Notes under the pieces: model-generated
The model's input: only the letters and a program-made list of their open reading frames with translations
Database searches by the model: none
What the model was told of the DNA's origin: nothing
DNA from: Rostrohypoxylon terebratum
Taxonomy: Eukaryota > Ascomycota > Sordariomycetes > Xylariales > Hypoxylaceae
Assembly (NCBI GenBank): GCA_022497145.1
Contig: MU385876.1
Span: 186,001-250,000, forward strand
Direction of reading: 5' to 3'
Length of the DNA: 64,000 bases
Made by a program: the position numbers and the translations under genes
In this document: positions 12,564 to 24,331 of the stretch, one piece after another
Layout of the letters: every line of letters starts with the position of its first letter
Position numbering within the stretch: the stretch's first letter is position 1

Positions 12564-14130
12564 ATGACGAAAACCATTGTAGTCTTGGGAGGTGCCTACG
12601 CAGGTGTCGGAGTCGCACATAGACTTCTGAAACACACCAAACCCTCCGTGAAGGATTTGAAGGTTATCCTCGTCTCCAAGGTAAGAACTTGCTGATATAC
12701 ACCCTTTAATTTAGTTGGTTGTCCGGTCCATGGAGCGAAGGCAAAGGCAAAGGCGAAAAAAAAAAAACCACAGAAAAGTTTGGAACAACGCGACACCAAC
12801 AAATGGATGGGATAATTCTCTAACACTAGAAATCACATGATATGATTCTACGATTCTACATGCCACAAACAAGAGACACCAGATCCCGGCGAAACCTCCT
12901 GGTTTCAGCCGGGAATGGGAAATTAAATTGGGGACAACTGCCGGAACACACGGACGGGGAACAGCGGGGAAATCTTCAAAACATGACACTGACCTCTCGT
13001 TACAGAACAGCCACTTCTTCTGGAATTTGGCGTCGGTGCGCGCCATCGTGCCCGGCACGCTGAAGGAGGAACAGTACGCCCTGCCGATCGAGAAGGGTTT
13101 CGCCAAGTACCCGGCCGACTCTTTCGAGTTCGTCGTCGGGTCCGCCGAGGGCGTGGATGTGAGCGCCAAAACCGTCAAGGTCGTAACTCAGAACGGCGAT
13201 GAGAAGGTGCTGAACTACGACCACCTGGTCGTGGCCACGGGCACGCGCACCATCAACACCAACGTTCCCTGGAAGAGCAACGGCACGCACGAGGAGATCG
13301 CCGGCCACATCGCCGAGATCCAGGAGAAGGTCACGAAAGCCTCGCATATCGTCGTCGCGGGCGCGGGCGCCACCGGCGTCGAAGCCGCCGCCGAATTAGC
13401 CTACGAGTACGGCGCCAAGAAGGAAATCGTCCTGCTCTCCGGCGACGCAGAGATCCTCGGCGGCGACTCCATCGCCTCGAACGTCTCCAGCGAGCTTAAG
13501 AAGCTAGGCGTCAAGGTGCGCAAGTCGGCTCGCGTCGCGGACACGAACGAGCTGCCCGACGGAAAGACGGAGGTCGTGCTCCAGGACGGCGAGAAGATAA
13601 CGACGGACTTGTACCTCCCTACTATGGGGGTGGTCCCGAACACGGAGTTCTTGCCCGCGAACCTGCTGACGGATAAGAAGTTCGTCGATATCGACGAGTT
13701 TTACAAGGTCAAGGGCGCGGAGAACGTGTGGGCGGCAGGTGACGCGGTGTGGAAGCCCAAGGGAAGCTTCGTGCTTGCTGATAAACAGGTGAGTTTTTTC
13801 TGCCTCCCTCCCTCCCTCCCCCCTCGCCCTCTTTTTCTTTGCGGTGTTTTCAGCCCTATATATGTAATTATGCAATTGTACACCTCGCTAATCCACACGG
13901 AATACAAGGCCGCCGGTGTCGCCAAGAACATCGACCTCGCCCTCAAGGGCAAGCCTCCCGTCGTCGTCAAGACGATACCCATGGACGTGTTCTTCGTAGC
14001 CACAGGTCGCGGCCGCGGCGCCGGCCGTCTGGGCTCCGTCAAGGTCTTCTCTTTCATGGTGTACATGATAAAGGGCAAGACGCTCGGCATACAGCAATTG
14101 CCTGGCTACGTCGACGGTTCCGCTTTCTAG
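12564..14130 (+). CDS. AMID/FSP1-like FAD-dependent NAD(P)H oxidoreductase
   Basis: A two-dinucleotide-domain flavoprotein of the AIFM2/AMID group, probably passing electrons from NAD(P)H to a quinone. Exons 12564-12680, 13006-13788, 13909-14130; 373 aa, the length I recall for human AIFM2. The FAD-binding Rossmann motif VVLGGAYAGVGVAH opens the protein, and the first intron (325 nt, long for this window) follows it. The NAD(P)H motif VVAGAGATGVEAAAELA and the second FAD motif VWAAGDAVWKP are all present. No CxxC redox pair is seen, which argues against disulfide reductases. No mitochondrial presequence or membrane span is visible; an N-terminal MGxxxS myristoylation motif is also absent. GC3 is high. 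Substrate is inferred only from the family. Confidence 0.88.
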
Positions 14131-14805
14131 ACGTCGTCCATTTCCGTCAACGGATTTGCTTTTGCTTCGGGAATGAATACATAGATATACGTACGGTATG
14201 CTTCGGACGAGATCGGATAATGAATACCTAGGTGATGGTTTGAGACAAGACGACGGGGTCGAGGAAAAAGGAGATCGCGGTTGTAATTTGTAACACCCCA
14301 AAGATAGATACCCTTACCCCCTTTTTTTTTTGATGATGGGACGCTTTTGTGGCGTTGTAATAGAGAATATATGATGGTATTTCTCGTGATAACTAAGGCC
14401 TTCACTACCTACCTAGTTCTCACTATCCGTGCCTTCGCAATTTCAATTTGAAACCCAGGTGTCAGGTTCAATACCGTATATCAAATAATATATTTGTTGT
14501 ACCTGTAATAGGTACCTACCTAATGCTCATCCCGAATCAATTTTATCGACCTGTACATATAACTAGTACTAGAGCCATATCCAGAACTTGTACACTTTGC
14601 ATTACAGACTTTAAGTAAACTCTTTGGGTGTTTAGGTGACCTTGCTATCCGTGTGCCTTGCCCACCTATCTCTCAGACAAACGCCGTCCTGCAAGATGAC
14701 AGCCATCCACCTCAGACAAGAAACCGAGTAATCCATCCATCCCATCTCCTCCTCCCTATCAGATGGGTTGGATTGGATTGGATGTTAGCTTAGGCAACCT
14801 CCCCC
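14131..14805. other. Convergent spacer, AMID-like / END3
   Basis: 675 nt between stop codons. Holds 3' UTRs, a T9 tract near 14324 and a TAGGTACCTACCTA palindrome near 14511. No gene seen. Confidence 0.5.
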
Positions 14806-16199
14806 TTATCTCCCCGCCTTCTCATCATCGATCTCCCGCCTCAGCTGTTCCAAAACCTGCATGCGGCCCGCAAGATGCGCCTCCAGCCCATCGACCTGTT
14901 CCCTAACCGTCGCCAGATCATCCGCGACGCCCCTAAGCCCCTGTCCCGACTTCCCCTTCCCCGCACCCTCCTCCAACTCCCTTAGTTCCTTCCTCTTATA
15001 ATCGAGCAGCTGCTCCAGCTCCCTCTTCACCAGCGCGGGCTTCGAGTCCCTCTTCCCGCCGCTGCGCCGCGTCGCCTCGGCCTCCACCTTGGCCATCTTA
15101 TCCTCGAGCTCCTGCAGCTGCTTCTTCAGCCTCACCTCCTCCCACTGCTCGTCGCTCTGCGCGTTACTGAAATCCGTGCCGGTGGTCTTGAACGCGCCGC
15201 GCCCGAGCCGCGTCAGGTACTGGTCGCCGAACTTGGCCTTGCGCCCCGTGGCGGTGGTGTCGTCGGCCTTGGCCGCCCAGCGCGAGGCGGCCGGGTTGTT
15301 GCGCGCCGAGTCGACCTGGTAGTCGATCTGGTTGCGTTCGAAGGAGGCGCGTAGGGAGGCGGGCACCGTCCGCGGGATCCGGTACCCTTCGTGCCGGTTG
15401 TTCAGGATGTGCAGGAAGGCTAGGCACGCGTCCTTGTTCACCGTGCTGCTTGCCGAGGGGTTGATCAGGTTCCACGCCGACCGCACGTCGGTGTCCGGCA
15501 CGTCGAGCGATTCGTACAGGTCTTCTAGCGAGTTGACTGGGAGGGGGGGGCCGTTGGGTTAGTGTGCTGCTTCGCCTTTTTGCCGTTGTCGGGGAGGGAG
15601 GGAGGAGTGGAGGGAGGCTAGACTAGGACGGGGAGAAGGGGGGACGGCTTACAGGATATCTCTCCTCGCATGTCGCGGTTCTCTTGGTATATCGACTCGT
15701 ACTTGGCCTTGTCCTGCGGGTTCATATACCAGTCGAACCCGTCCTTGAGGCCTGGCGTATCCGAGTCGTCGTCGACTTGTTCGAACTGTACTTGCTTGCC
15801 GGTAAGGGCGCGCGTGGCTTGGACGAGATGGGCTTTGGATTCGGGGACCAGCCAGTCTGGTAGTGTCGTGGGTACTTCGTTGTATTCCTATTATCCGACC
15901 CTTAGTCACTTGTACACTAGTCACATAGGTATGGCAATGGGATGGATAGAGAAGCAACTCACTCCGTTCACTATGTCGAAGATGATGCGCATAGCAACAC
16001 AGAACTCCTCAAAGTCCAGATTCCCGTCATTGTCAACGTCGGCTACGTCCCATACGCGCTCGAGCTGATCGTCCCTCAACCCACTGTTCTTTAGCAGCGG
16101 CGCGGCTTGCTCGCCGGTTAAGTATTTGCCGCCATTGGTCCTGGTTGTGAAGATGTTCCAGTACGTCTCGATCTCCTGAGCCTCGATACGAGGTGCCAT
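14806..16199 (-). CDS. end3: Actin cytoskeleton-regulatory complex protein End3
   Basis: Part of the Pan1-Sla1-End3 coat that links endocytic sites to actin. Minus-strand exons 16199-15963, 15887-15653, 15536-14806; 400 aa, typical for fungal End3. The N-terminal EH domain contains an EF-hand loop [13 protein letters not shown] near residues 54-66. A second, degenerate EH domain follows ([22 protein letters not shown] to [17 protein letters not shown] region). The C-terminus from about residue 270 is a long charged coiled coil with [19 protein letters not shown]. Both introns are short (75 and 116 nt). The start is the first ATG ([14 protein letters not shown]), matching the family. It points away from the 3' end of the PTA1 gene. 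Confidence 0.94.
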
Positions 16200-16998
16200 G
16201 GTGAGGCACTAGTCCGTAGACAGGATGAGCTCGATATTGCGTGGACTTGTCCTCTCGACCGATTCGATGGTGGGTAGATTATGACTCGCAATCGCACTTG
16301 ATCGTTCCGTCACTTTCAATGAGATTCATCTATGGAGAAGTTGTAAATGTGTAAATGTGTAAATGTGTAAATGTGTAAATGTGTAAATGTGTAAATGTGT
16401 AAATGAGTAAATGAGGTAGCTGCATTGATTGTTCGCAACCTTGCCCAGGTCCTACGACGTATGTAGTATGCATCTAACCGGATTGGTCGGTGAACTTTAA
16501 ATGGAGCTTAAGCTTTACCGGGGCAGCCAGGGTAGCCAGGGGTACGTTAGCTGTGGCCCAGCCTTACAGTGCTTCCTGTGGTCACTATATTTTCCGCTAA
16601 GTTTAACCTACTGTATCATGAAGACCTTCGAAGCTAGGTGTTGTCGGATAATCTGAAAAAGGGGGAGAGCACTGTGATAGCATCTAAAAGAAACCCTTAT
16701 TAAAACATTTCAAGCATGCTACTTTTGTTCTTTTTTCATCCAGTGCGTTTTGAAGGCTTCACCAGCATAGCCCTACATTTTGTACATAACCCTAATCTAG
16801 CCCATAGCCGTAGACTTTGCTCAAACACTCCATTACTGTTTCCATTCCTCAACGCCTTGCCAATCCGACCCCTGGCAAATGCAACAGCGCCAAGGAGTTT
16901 GCTTCAGTTAGCTATTGCCGTTATATGTGGCATGCCCTAACAAGTAAATCCCCAATTCATCGCTTTGCAAATCTAAAGTATTCCTCGTTAAATGGGTA
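16200..16998. other. Spacer, END3 promoter / PTA1 3' end
   Basis: 799 nt containing the END3 promoter and the PTA1 3' UTR. Its one notable element is the 8-bp minisatellite listed separately. GGCAGCCAGGGTAGCCAGGGG near 16522-16542 is a small imperfect duplication. No gene seen. Confidence 0.5.
16343..16414. repeat. 8-bp minisatellite (GTAAATGT)n, nine copies
   Basis: Seven exact GTAAATGT units are followed by two GTAAATGA variants, 72 nt in all. It lies about 140 bp upstream of the END3 start codon, so it is in the 5' UTR or proximal promoter. Confidence 0.95.
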
Positions 16999-19588
16999 TC
17001 ATGAGACGACTGCAGCTGTACTAGCTCCCACGGAGACTTCGTTCCCGGATGTGGTCTTTTGTGCCGCATCCAGGAAACTGGGCCGCCATTTCTGCAAGAA
17101 TTTGGCCGCTAGAGGCCTTGTGTCCTCGTAATCTGTCCAGATGTCTTGAATCGCATCTAATGCAAGATCTCGAACTGGTGGGCGCAACATCACCAGGTAG
17201 TATAGTGTCGTGAGAGCCAGATTCACTAAGCTAGGATCTCGACATAGTGTCTTGATTCGTGAGAAGACGGACGGGGTGAGCTCCGGCAATTCGCTGAGAA
17301 ATCGCGTCAGGACCTTGTCTTGCGAGTGGAGGTAAGGGATGAATCCATCCAAGAGGCGGAGCGCCCATTTTTCGTAGTTGATAGCCACATCGTGGCGTAC
17401 AGGCAAAGACGCCGCAGCACGCTGCTGTACTTTGTCGTTGTACCACTCTTCACTTAACCAGGAGACGGCTACTTCGATCCGCTTGCGAAATTCCTCCAGA
17501 ACGTAGTGAAACAACATCTCTCGAATGGAATCGCTGAGCTGAGGCGGCGGAAAGACGCCCTTCGTATCCTCTTCGTCCTCTGGCCCGTCAAGTCCCGCAT
17601 TTGCACGGGTTGCTAGACGAGTAATCACTGTTATCCATGAATCTCGGTCGTAGGAACTGGCCGCAAGCCTGTTAATGCCAGCTTTAGTTTTCTTGACAGC
17701 AGGGTCCTCGAGAGTTCGCATAGTACTAAACACCCTCGTGATCGACCCTTGTCCCACCTTGACAGCCTGATCAGGATTTAACCTTGGCGGCGGTGGAAGT
17801 GTGAATGTGGGTAACGCCAGTCCGCCCAGCGCTGGCTTCTCTAATTCGCGTGGTTGTTCTGCTGGCGAGGAATCGAGTTTATTCAATATCTGCTCCGTGT
17901 CTTCCGCTGCGTAATAGTCTGGCTCGTAGTCATCTTCGTCTTCTTCAACATCGAGCGGCGCCGTCTCAGGGTTTATTGGTTCGGGTTGGGCCGCATTGAG
18001 CGCTGCTAATCGATCCCGTACTCCCTATTATTTGGTAAGATTTCGTTTTCTTTAGAGAAAAAAAAGCATGCCTAATGTTAACGTACCTGAATAGCCCGAT
18101 CCAACAACTGCGGATCTACCCGCGCAATAGTTGTAACGCTAATTTTGGCTGCAAGAGGTGCCGGAACATTATCGCCTACGCTGAAATGTTTCAGTCCATC
18201 GTTGTTAGTGAAGGTGAAGACGTCGGCGAGGGTATGAGGTCCAGGCTTCAACGGAGTTATCTCAATTTGAGGGTTAGATGATGTGGCTCCTGTCCGTTGG
18301 CGCTTGGAGTCTTGTCCATCGACTTGCTCCGCCATGGCTCTTTTACGATTCCCCTCGTCAAATATCTCTGCTCGAGAGCGCATGAGTCGCTCAACGTATT
18401 GCTGGATACGGCCGATCTGTGGATTCTGCGGGTTTCTATGACAAGATTAGCGAGTTCTTATGACAATATTAGGAAATGGTAATCCTGGAAGTATCCTACC
18501 GTCTAGATAAATGCATAAGTAGCATTCGCGTCGTTTTCTCCATTGATTTTACGAGAACTTTAGTTTTGGGGGTCATAGGCGAATTCGCTAGCTTCAGAGG
18601 GTTAAAGTTGAGGACGGTATTGAGAATTCGATTCGATGTTGCGGGCCTGTTTCGGACGAGGATAGACAGTGTATTCAATGTCGCATCTACAACCAAAGCA
18701 TCACTTAGGTGTTTCGTTAGTTAACGATGCTCATTTAGCACATAGCTGTATGGCCCTACCTGCTATTGTCTTGCAAAACCCCAAGCATTCTATCTAGGAG
18801 ACCTGATGCCTCGGCTTCGAGTTTCGGAGCGTCCAGGATCGGGTGATTTGGAGGTATCATGATCAATGATATATCGAGAAGGTCGCCGCGCTACAAATAA
18901 TATCAGTGCCATTCAAAGCGACCGAGTTCAAAGAAGATCCTACCCTTGGCTCTGGGTTGATGCTTTGTGTCTGTGCAAGTACAACACGTTGAGCAAATTT
19001 AATACAACATATTCGAATGTTCGGCGGGGCAGTATCCCAGATTCGTAAAATCCTGGTCTTTATATCGGTCATGCGGTCCCATGTAGGCGTGTCGTAAGAA
19101 TTGTTGATACTGATATAATTTAAAGAGTCAGCGACGTGACTTTTGGAACACTTCTTAGGGATTGCGTGGGCGCATGAGATCTAGCAAGGATATACACATG
19201 CCCACCAAGATTCACGATGAGTCTACAGGAACAAACTGGGCGAAACCTACATCCATCGTAACGCTAGCGGGTATATACTAGCTGCTGTTTGAATAACGCC
19301 TTTCAATACCGCGACATCTTGGTTGACGTCTTCTACTAGTAGCTTGAGGGTCTCCAGTACTAATAAGGACAATGTTTCCTTCTGGCCAGGTGCAATTGCT
19401 GGAGTCGCAAAAGCTTCAGCAAGAAATTCGGCACCCCATCGTCGAAATTCCACTTGGGCGGATGGACCTATGATGGGAAGAGAAGCTTGGATTACTTGGG
19501 TATAGTAACTTGCGTTTCCCAAAACGAGTTTGCGCGCGCCCTCGAGTTGGCGAATCTGGTCTTGAACGGATAGCTGAGGTGTTGCCAT
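16999..19588 (-). CDS. pta1: Pta1/symplekin, mRNA 3'-end processing scaffold
   Basis: Scaffold of the cleavage and polyadenylation factor in the nucleus; it bridges the Ssu72 phosphatase and other subunits. Minus-strand exons 19588-19251, 19109-18944, 18890-18760, 18703-18500, 18435-18087, 18024-16999; 737 aa. The N-terminal half is the symplekin HEAT-like domain (EFRRWGAEFLAEAF; then NNSYDTPTWDRM and RILRIWDTAPPNIRICCIKF across exons). The middle carries a basic nuclear-type segment (GQDSKRQRTG) and a short acidic linker (DVEEDEDDYEPDYYAAED). The C-terminal helical repeat contains LTTLYYLVMLRPPVRDLALD and LAAKFLQKW. I chose the ATG at 19588; the in-frame extension upstream has no ATG. Yeast Pta1 is slightly longer. 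All five junctions keep the frame. Confidence 0.9.
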
Positions 19589-20460
19589 TGTGATATGCTC
19601 GGGTAGACCCAAGCGGGTCCAAAATACGGGCGAAAATCAAATAATTCGAGAAGCAACGCTGTAGTAGAGGCTGAAGAGGATGCAGAGGGTGTAAAAGATG
19701 AAATATATGTCAAGGGTGGCGATTGTAGATAGAAAATGGTGTTTGGAAATTGAGAGGACAAGATCCAGTTAGAAGGTTGATAGGCGTTGAGGTTGAGGTG
19801 AACAATGCAGTTGATGTAATGCGTCGCGTCGTGAATTCGTTATGCTTGGTGATGTCAATTAAAAGATCGCCAAATAGAGATTCTGCATCATTTTCCATAC
19901 CATGCCAACATCAGCGGTTGAAGCATTTAAATGTTGGCAAAGTATAGTTAGTCACATGAAGAGAGCCTCTAAAGGAGTTGATGTATTCTGGTGAAAAAAA
20001 AAAGTTGGTAACTTGAGAAGAATTCGCAAGTGTAATTGAATTTAGAAATTACTACTTCCAAGTTGGTAGCAGTTTGGTCGCGACTGAAGTTCTTCACCTG
20101 ACAACCTTGAAAGGCAAAGAAAGCAACTGAGCAAGCATTAGGAAGGAACAAAGCTCTGATCAGTCTGGGATTGGACTAGCTGACTAGGTACACAGGGGTC
20201 TCTCTACAGCTCGCTAACCGAGGAATTGCCGCATTCCCGCTCAGACATGCTTTTAGATTAGCCAGTTTGGGACTAGTGCAAGCTGCAAGAAGGAAGCAAG
20301 TGGTTGCAGCATCATCAGATCTTGGATTGGCTAAGTTCAAGAAGGCGCTGTACAATCGCAGATCAACTTTCACTTATTAATTCTCAAATTCCCGATCTCT
20401 AATTCTTCTTGTCGCATATCATAGAAAACCCGCCCACCTGGGCAAGGCACGGAATACAAG
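19589..20460. other. Divergent promoter region, PTA1 / COA3
   Basis: 872 nt between divergent starts. Short frames only; no domains. Holds both promoters. Confidence 0.5.
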
Positions 20461-20819
20461 ATGGCTGCTGGGTAATCCCACCTTAGTCCTTAGTGCGCTG
20501 CTTTCTACTACGGTCCTGTCTAACAACCAAATGCATGCAGATTCGGAAGTTCTTCATACTACGATAGACGATACAGACAATCACCCGCTCTCATCCGAGC
20601 AAGACGGCCTTACCTCTTCAAGAACGCCGTACTTGGGTCTGCTATCGCCGCCTTCACTATTGGCGTTTGTAAGTCTATTCGGGGAAAAACTTGATATACT
20701 AAGTAGTTCGTATTCTCATATCGATATTTGCAGACGCATACACGATTAGCGTCATAGGACAAGATGAATTCGAAGACGTTAAAGTTCCGAGCGCGCCAGT
20801 TCAGCCAGAGAAGAAATAA
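20461..20819 (+). CDS. coa3: Cytochrome c oxidase assembly factor 3
   Basis: Inner-membrane protein that stabilises newly made Cox1 and links its translation to assembly. Three exons: 20461-20471 (only 11 nt: ATG GCT GCT GG), 20541-20668, 20734-20819; 74 aa. The first splice gives MAAGFGSSSYYDRRYRQS, followed by the family signature SPALIRARRPYLFKNAVLG. One membrane span follows (AIAAFTIGVYAYTI, about residues 43-58). The second intron splits the span's Tyr codon, and the C-terminal part is GQDEFEDVKVPSAPVQPEKK. The QDEFEDV block and RARRPY block are the family landmarks. Every single-frame reading misses this gene because no exon has a long open frame. Upstream ATGs at 20531 and 20535 are out of frame and lie inside the first intron. 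Confidence 0.9.
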
Positions 20820-21397
20820 GAGATAATATGACAAACACCATTTCAGGATACAAGAATCAAGACGAGAGTATGGAGTTATGAGATAGGCTAATAAAATCTA
20901 CGTCTGGTCTGGTCGGACACGGAAGGCAAGGCAAGGTCTGAAATTGGAAAAGTGTATTCCATTTGGTCTGAAGGAGTCAAGCTACATGGTATCGTGGCCT
21001 ACGTAGGGCGTATAAATGAATGGCAACTCCTCAAACGCCACTAATGTGTCTATCAAGACGGCCCGAAATCGTGTCATAGGAACCTCCCCACCCTCTACAG
21101 AACTTTTTGAAGACGCCAGCCCATTGACAGCGCAAGAGCACGACATCCACACAATACCTTATGATATCCATGGATATTCAGCCCAGCTGGAGCGCTCTCC
21201 TCTATCGCAAGCCGTGACGCCAAATGCAAAACACACTGATATGCACAGGGTATAACATCCTTATTTCCTATCCCACAAACTTCCCAGATTATTCAACTCA
21301 GCGGCTCATGGTGAAGCTAGCGGTCTCCTCGTCAGTTAGCTACCCTAGCTTGCGCCATATTTAGCTCCGTCCTCGAAGATTCCCTGGCCTCAATATA
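20820..21397. other. Convergent spacer, COA3 / DEP1-like
   Basis: 578 nt between stop codons. One 79-codon frame on the plus strand (21016-21255) has no recognisable domain and is more likely UTR sequence. Confidence 0.5.
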
Positions 21398-23514
21398 TCA
21401 TAAAGTGACTTGACCGTTGCTATGCTTCGCAGCCGTTTCCGCTGCTCTCATACTCCGCGCCTTGGTCTGTTCTAGTAGGGTCGCAGCCCGCGTGACTTCA
21501 GGTGAATTGGAGAGCTGTCTTGGTAAACCCTTATGGGTCTTGGTGGGGTTATTAGATTGTGTTGTAGATCCGTTAGGAAAGGGATGAGTTTGGTGAGAAT
21601 TTTTCTTCGAACCAGACGGGGGGTTTGAGGTGGGACCTTGTGTATGAAGTTCATGTTGGCCCGAGTGTTGCCGTTGGAGAAGATGAGCATTTGAAGGGTG
21701 GTTAGGATTTGCCCAAGGAGTCTGCTCGATGAACTGCTCTCCTGCTGGGCCAAGACTCGAACCAAACGGCAACCCTCCATACTCCACATAACTAGGTCTA
21801 TGGACATGGTGTCGAGGAGCTGTCTGGCGATTTCTCTGGTTGCACTAAATTAGCACTGATATTCCCAGGAAATAGGTTATTATCAGTTGTTCAGAATAAC
21901 TCACATTCATAGCTTCGAAGTCGTCCTCCAACTCTTGCATAGTTGCCCCTTTCATGTCCGGCGCGGCGGGCATGCCTTCGTGTTTAGCTATGCCAGACAA
22001 GATAGATACCTCTTTATTATATGCCAACGCATTTCTCAGACGTTGTGTCGGGTCTGAAGGGAATCGAAGACCAAATTCCGGGACATTGTTGGCTTGCTTA
22101 CGGCGCTCGTGTTGGATGTCGTACCACTGCTGACCGAGCTCGGCTAATATTGTTTCTCTTGACTCTCTAATCGATTGGAAGTACTGGGAGTGAATCTGTG
22201 CGCGCCTGGCAACAGCCCACCTATCAAGCGCTTCTTTGTTGAGCTCTAGTTCTCGATTTGCTATACGGATTCGTTCGTCTCTTCGAGCGTCTACGCATTG
22301 CATCATAGCGAGGTATTCTGGATGAGTTGGGTTCTCGGATCGCAACATGGCTTCTTCTCGGTTTAACGCTTCTAGTCTTTCCTCGTATAACCTAGAGCGG
22401 CGTTAGTTCAATATCGCTCGTCTTATAGAAACTAATGTACTCACCTCTCTCGAAACGTTGCGAATCGCTTTTCAATTGCTTTTAACTGGTCGAAGGCCGT
22501 CTTCTTCCTTTCAACTATCCATATCATGTCAGTGCTAGCCCCCAAATAACGCTAGGACAGTGGAAACTTACATTCTTCCTCATTCCTGTGAGCCGCTTCC
22601 GCCTCTTCATCTACGTCGGCTTCAGCCTGCTCGTCTTCTCCAGCGTTAGCTCCATCCTCTTCAGCTAGCGCGGCACCGGCCGCATCTTCGACGTGATCGT
22701 CGGTCTCGGCAGGTTGTTCTGTGGCTTTGAGCTTCTTTGAGCCGCTGCGCGTCTGCTTCTTAGGTACGACCTCCGCATCGGATTGAACTCCCTGCGCGTG
22801 GTCATCAACCTCATCCTCGCCAGCTACAGCTTTGTTCGCTTCGTCGGCTGAATGTTCCCCACTGTTCGTATGTAGTGACGCGTCCTCCTCGTCTATCATA
22901 GGGGTGTCGCCATCTGTATCTGGTCGGCCGGGCGCGGGGACAGACCCGGTGCGCTTTCTTGCAAGTTGTGGGGGCACAGAAGATTCAGCAGGCACGGAAG
23001 AACGCTTTCGTTTCCTACTCTCGGCTTCTTGGCTTGCGGCTTCTGCTAGGATGTCTAATATTGGTGATTGGCGCTTATGCGGAGTCTTTGTTTCTTGCGC
23101 TGGTGGACTAGAAGCTATTGACATGTCCTCCTCAAAGAGAGGTGTGTCATCTTCATCTTTACCCTCGCCCGATCTCGTAATGTGCCGTCGCAGTTTGCTC
23201 GACGTACGTTCATAGCTTTGATCGCCGGCATGTCGGGTTAAGACGATGTTCTTATGTCGGGTAGGGTTTCGGGGCGTGTCGTAGAGACGCTCAGTTTCAG
23301 CTTCCGTGTCATTCGCGTCGGAAAGGTCGTCGGGTGAGCTGATGTACTCGTCGCGATTATCTGGGGTGGCATCGTTTAAGCCATGCATGCCATCTGGGTC
23401 AGCATCTTTGTCTTCGACATCACTCAGAGGACTTGAACCATCGTCGTCGGATAGTGGCTCGATCGGTGGGGGTGGAATTGTAAGCGGCGCGGGCGCCGTG
23501 TCTCCAGTTGCCAT
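21398..23514 (-). CDS. Dep1/Sds3-type subunit of the Rpd3L histone deacetylase complex
   Basis: Structural subunit of the large Rpd3/Sin3 deacetylase complex in the nucleus. Minus-strand exons 23514-22572, 22514-22445, 22391-21905, 21844-21398; 648 aa. Residues 1-310 are acidic, Ser/Pro-rich and disordered, with SSPLSDVEDKD near the start and Asp/Glu/Ala runs. The Sds3-like coiled domain starts at the first splice: KKTAFDQLKAIEKRFATFRE then LYEERLEALNREEAMLRSE and HPEYLAMMQCVDARRDERI, which is the signature of this family. The C-terminal 149 residues (last exon) are Gln/Asn/Pro/Ser-rich and end with a helix (EVTRAATLLEQTKARSMRAAE). The long acidic N-terminus favours Dep1 over Sds3 proper, but I cannot decide without a tree. 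Confidence 0.8.
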
Positions 23515-24331
23515 AATTTCTTAATGGCGATTGTTCCAAGTTTCGTGTTTATTTGTGGTGACAACTTGGTGAAAAGGGTTAAAGGTATCTGGTCGGCGAT
23601 GAAGGAAGATGTTAGGTGTCGTAGGAACGAGTTGTCAGGAGTTTTCAAAGTTGGACGAGTTGAGACGGTCGAGGGGAGTAAATAAGAAGACAGTGGATCA
23701 TAATATTAAGTAAAAGCTAGACTTTTTTTAAGAACAGCTATAGCCTAGACAATTATTTAATGGACTGGTCGTAGTAAAAAAACGAGTGTCTTCTGAGTTG
23801 GGTGTTAGGTGTTAGGTGTTAGGTGTCGAAGGTGTCGAGGAAGAAAAACTGGTGGTGATCAAATGGGAGGATTTGGCTTGGTTCGGTTTGCGCGCAAGCA
23901 AGACGAACTGATTGTGACCCCCAGCCGCTGCTGCATACGGCACCTACCTAGGTAACGTCCCTTCCCCAATAGCAATTGCTACGTACGGCATTCGAAAGAA
24001 GCCCGAACTAAAGCGCCTTTATCGATAAGGATGGCGTGGTATAGGTACCTACGCAGTATAGTGCCCATGGCATGCCCGGGCAGAGAACCCTGGCACAAGG
24101 TTCTGGCACTTTGGAAATGTCGGTATCTACTTTAATCCGATATCCAATTTCCTCCAAGTGGATTTGACGTTCCACGGACCCACTTAGTCTGCATTCCGAT
24201 AAGATATGGAATCTTAAGCAACAACTTTTTTTTTCTTGTACCTGAACTTTGACTGGCGCCGCATGTTTGAATGTTAATAATAACTTCGCCATCATTGGTA
24301 TTGAGTGAATAAGCTCAATTGGCACTGAAAT
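23515..24331. other. Divergent promoter region, DEP1-like / NOP12
   Basis: 817 nt between divergent starts. A GGTGTTA tandem repeat (23801-23828) and an ACCTACCTAGGTAA palindrome (about 23942) are visible. No gene seen. Confidence 0.5.
23801..23828. repeat. 7-bp tandem repeat (GGTGTTA)3 plus variant
   Basis: Three exact GGTGTTA units followed by GGTGTCG. It lies in the shared promoter region about 300 bp upstream of the DEP1-like start. Confidence 0.8.

Noticed and set aside
12711..13178. 155-codon minus-strand frame over the first AMID intron
   Set aside because: It spans intron and exon sequence of the sense gene with no domain.
13504..14301. Several antisense and frame-shifted frames over the AMID-like gene
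   Set aside because: All overlap exons with FAD/NAD motifs and are GC3 shadows.
16343..16414. CRISPR-like or telomere-like array
   Set aside because: The unit is 8 bp with no spacers and is not TTAGGG; it is a minisatellite.
21016..21255. 79-codon plus-strand frame between COA3 and the DEP1-like gene
   Set aside because: No recognised domain or clear partner exon; likely COA3 3' flank.
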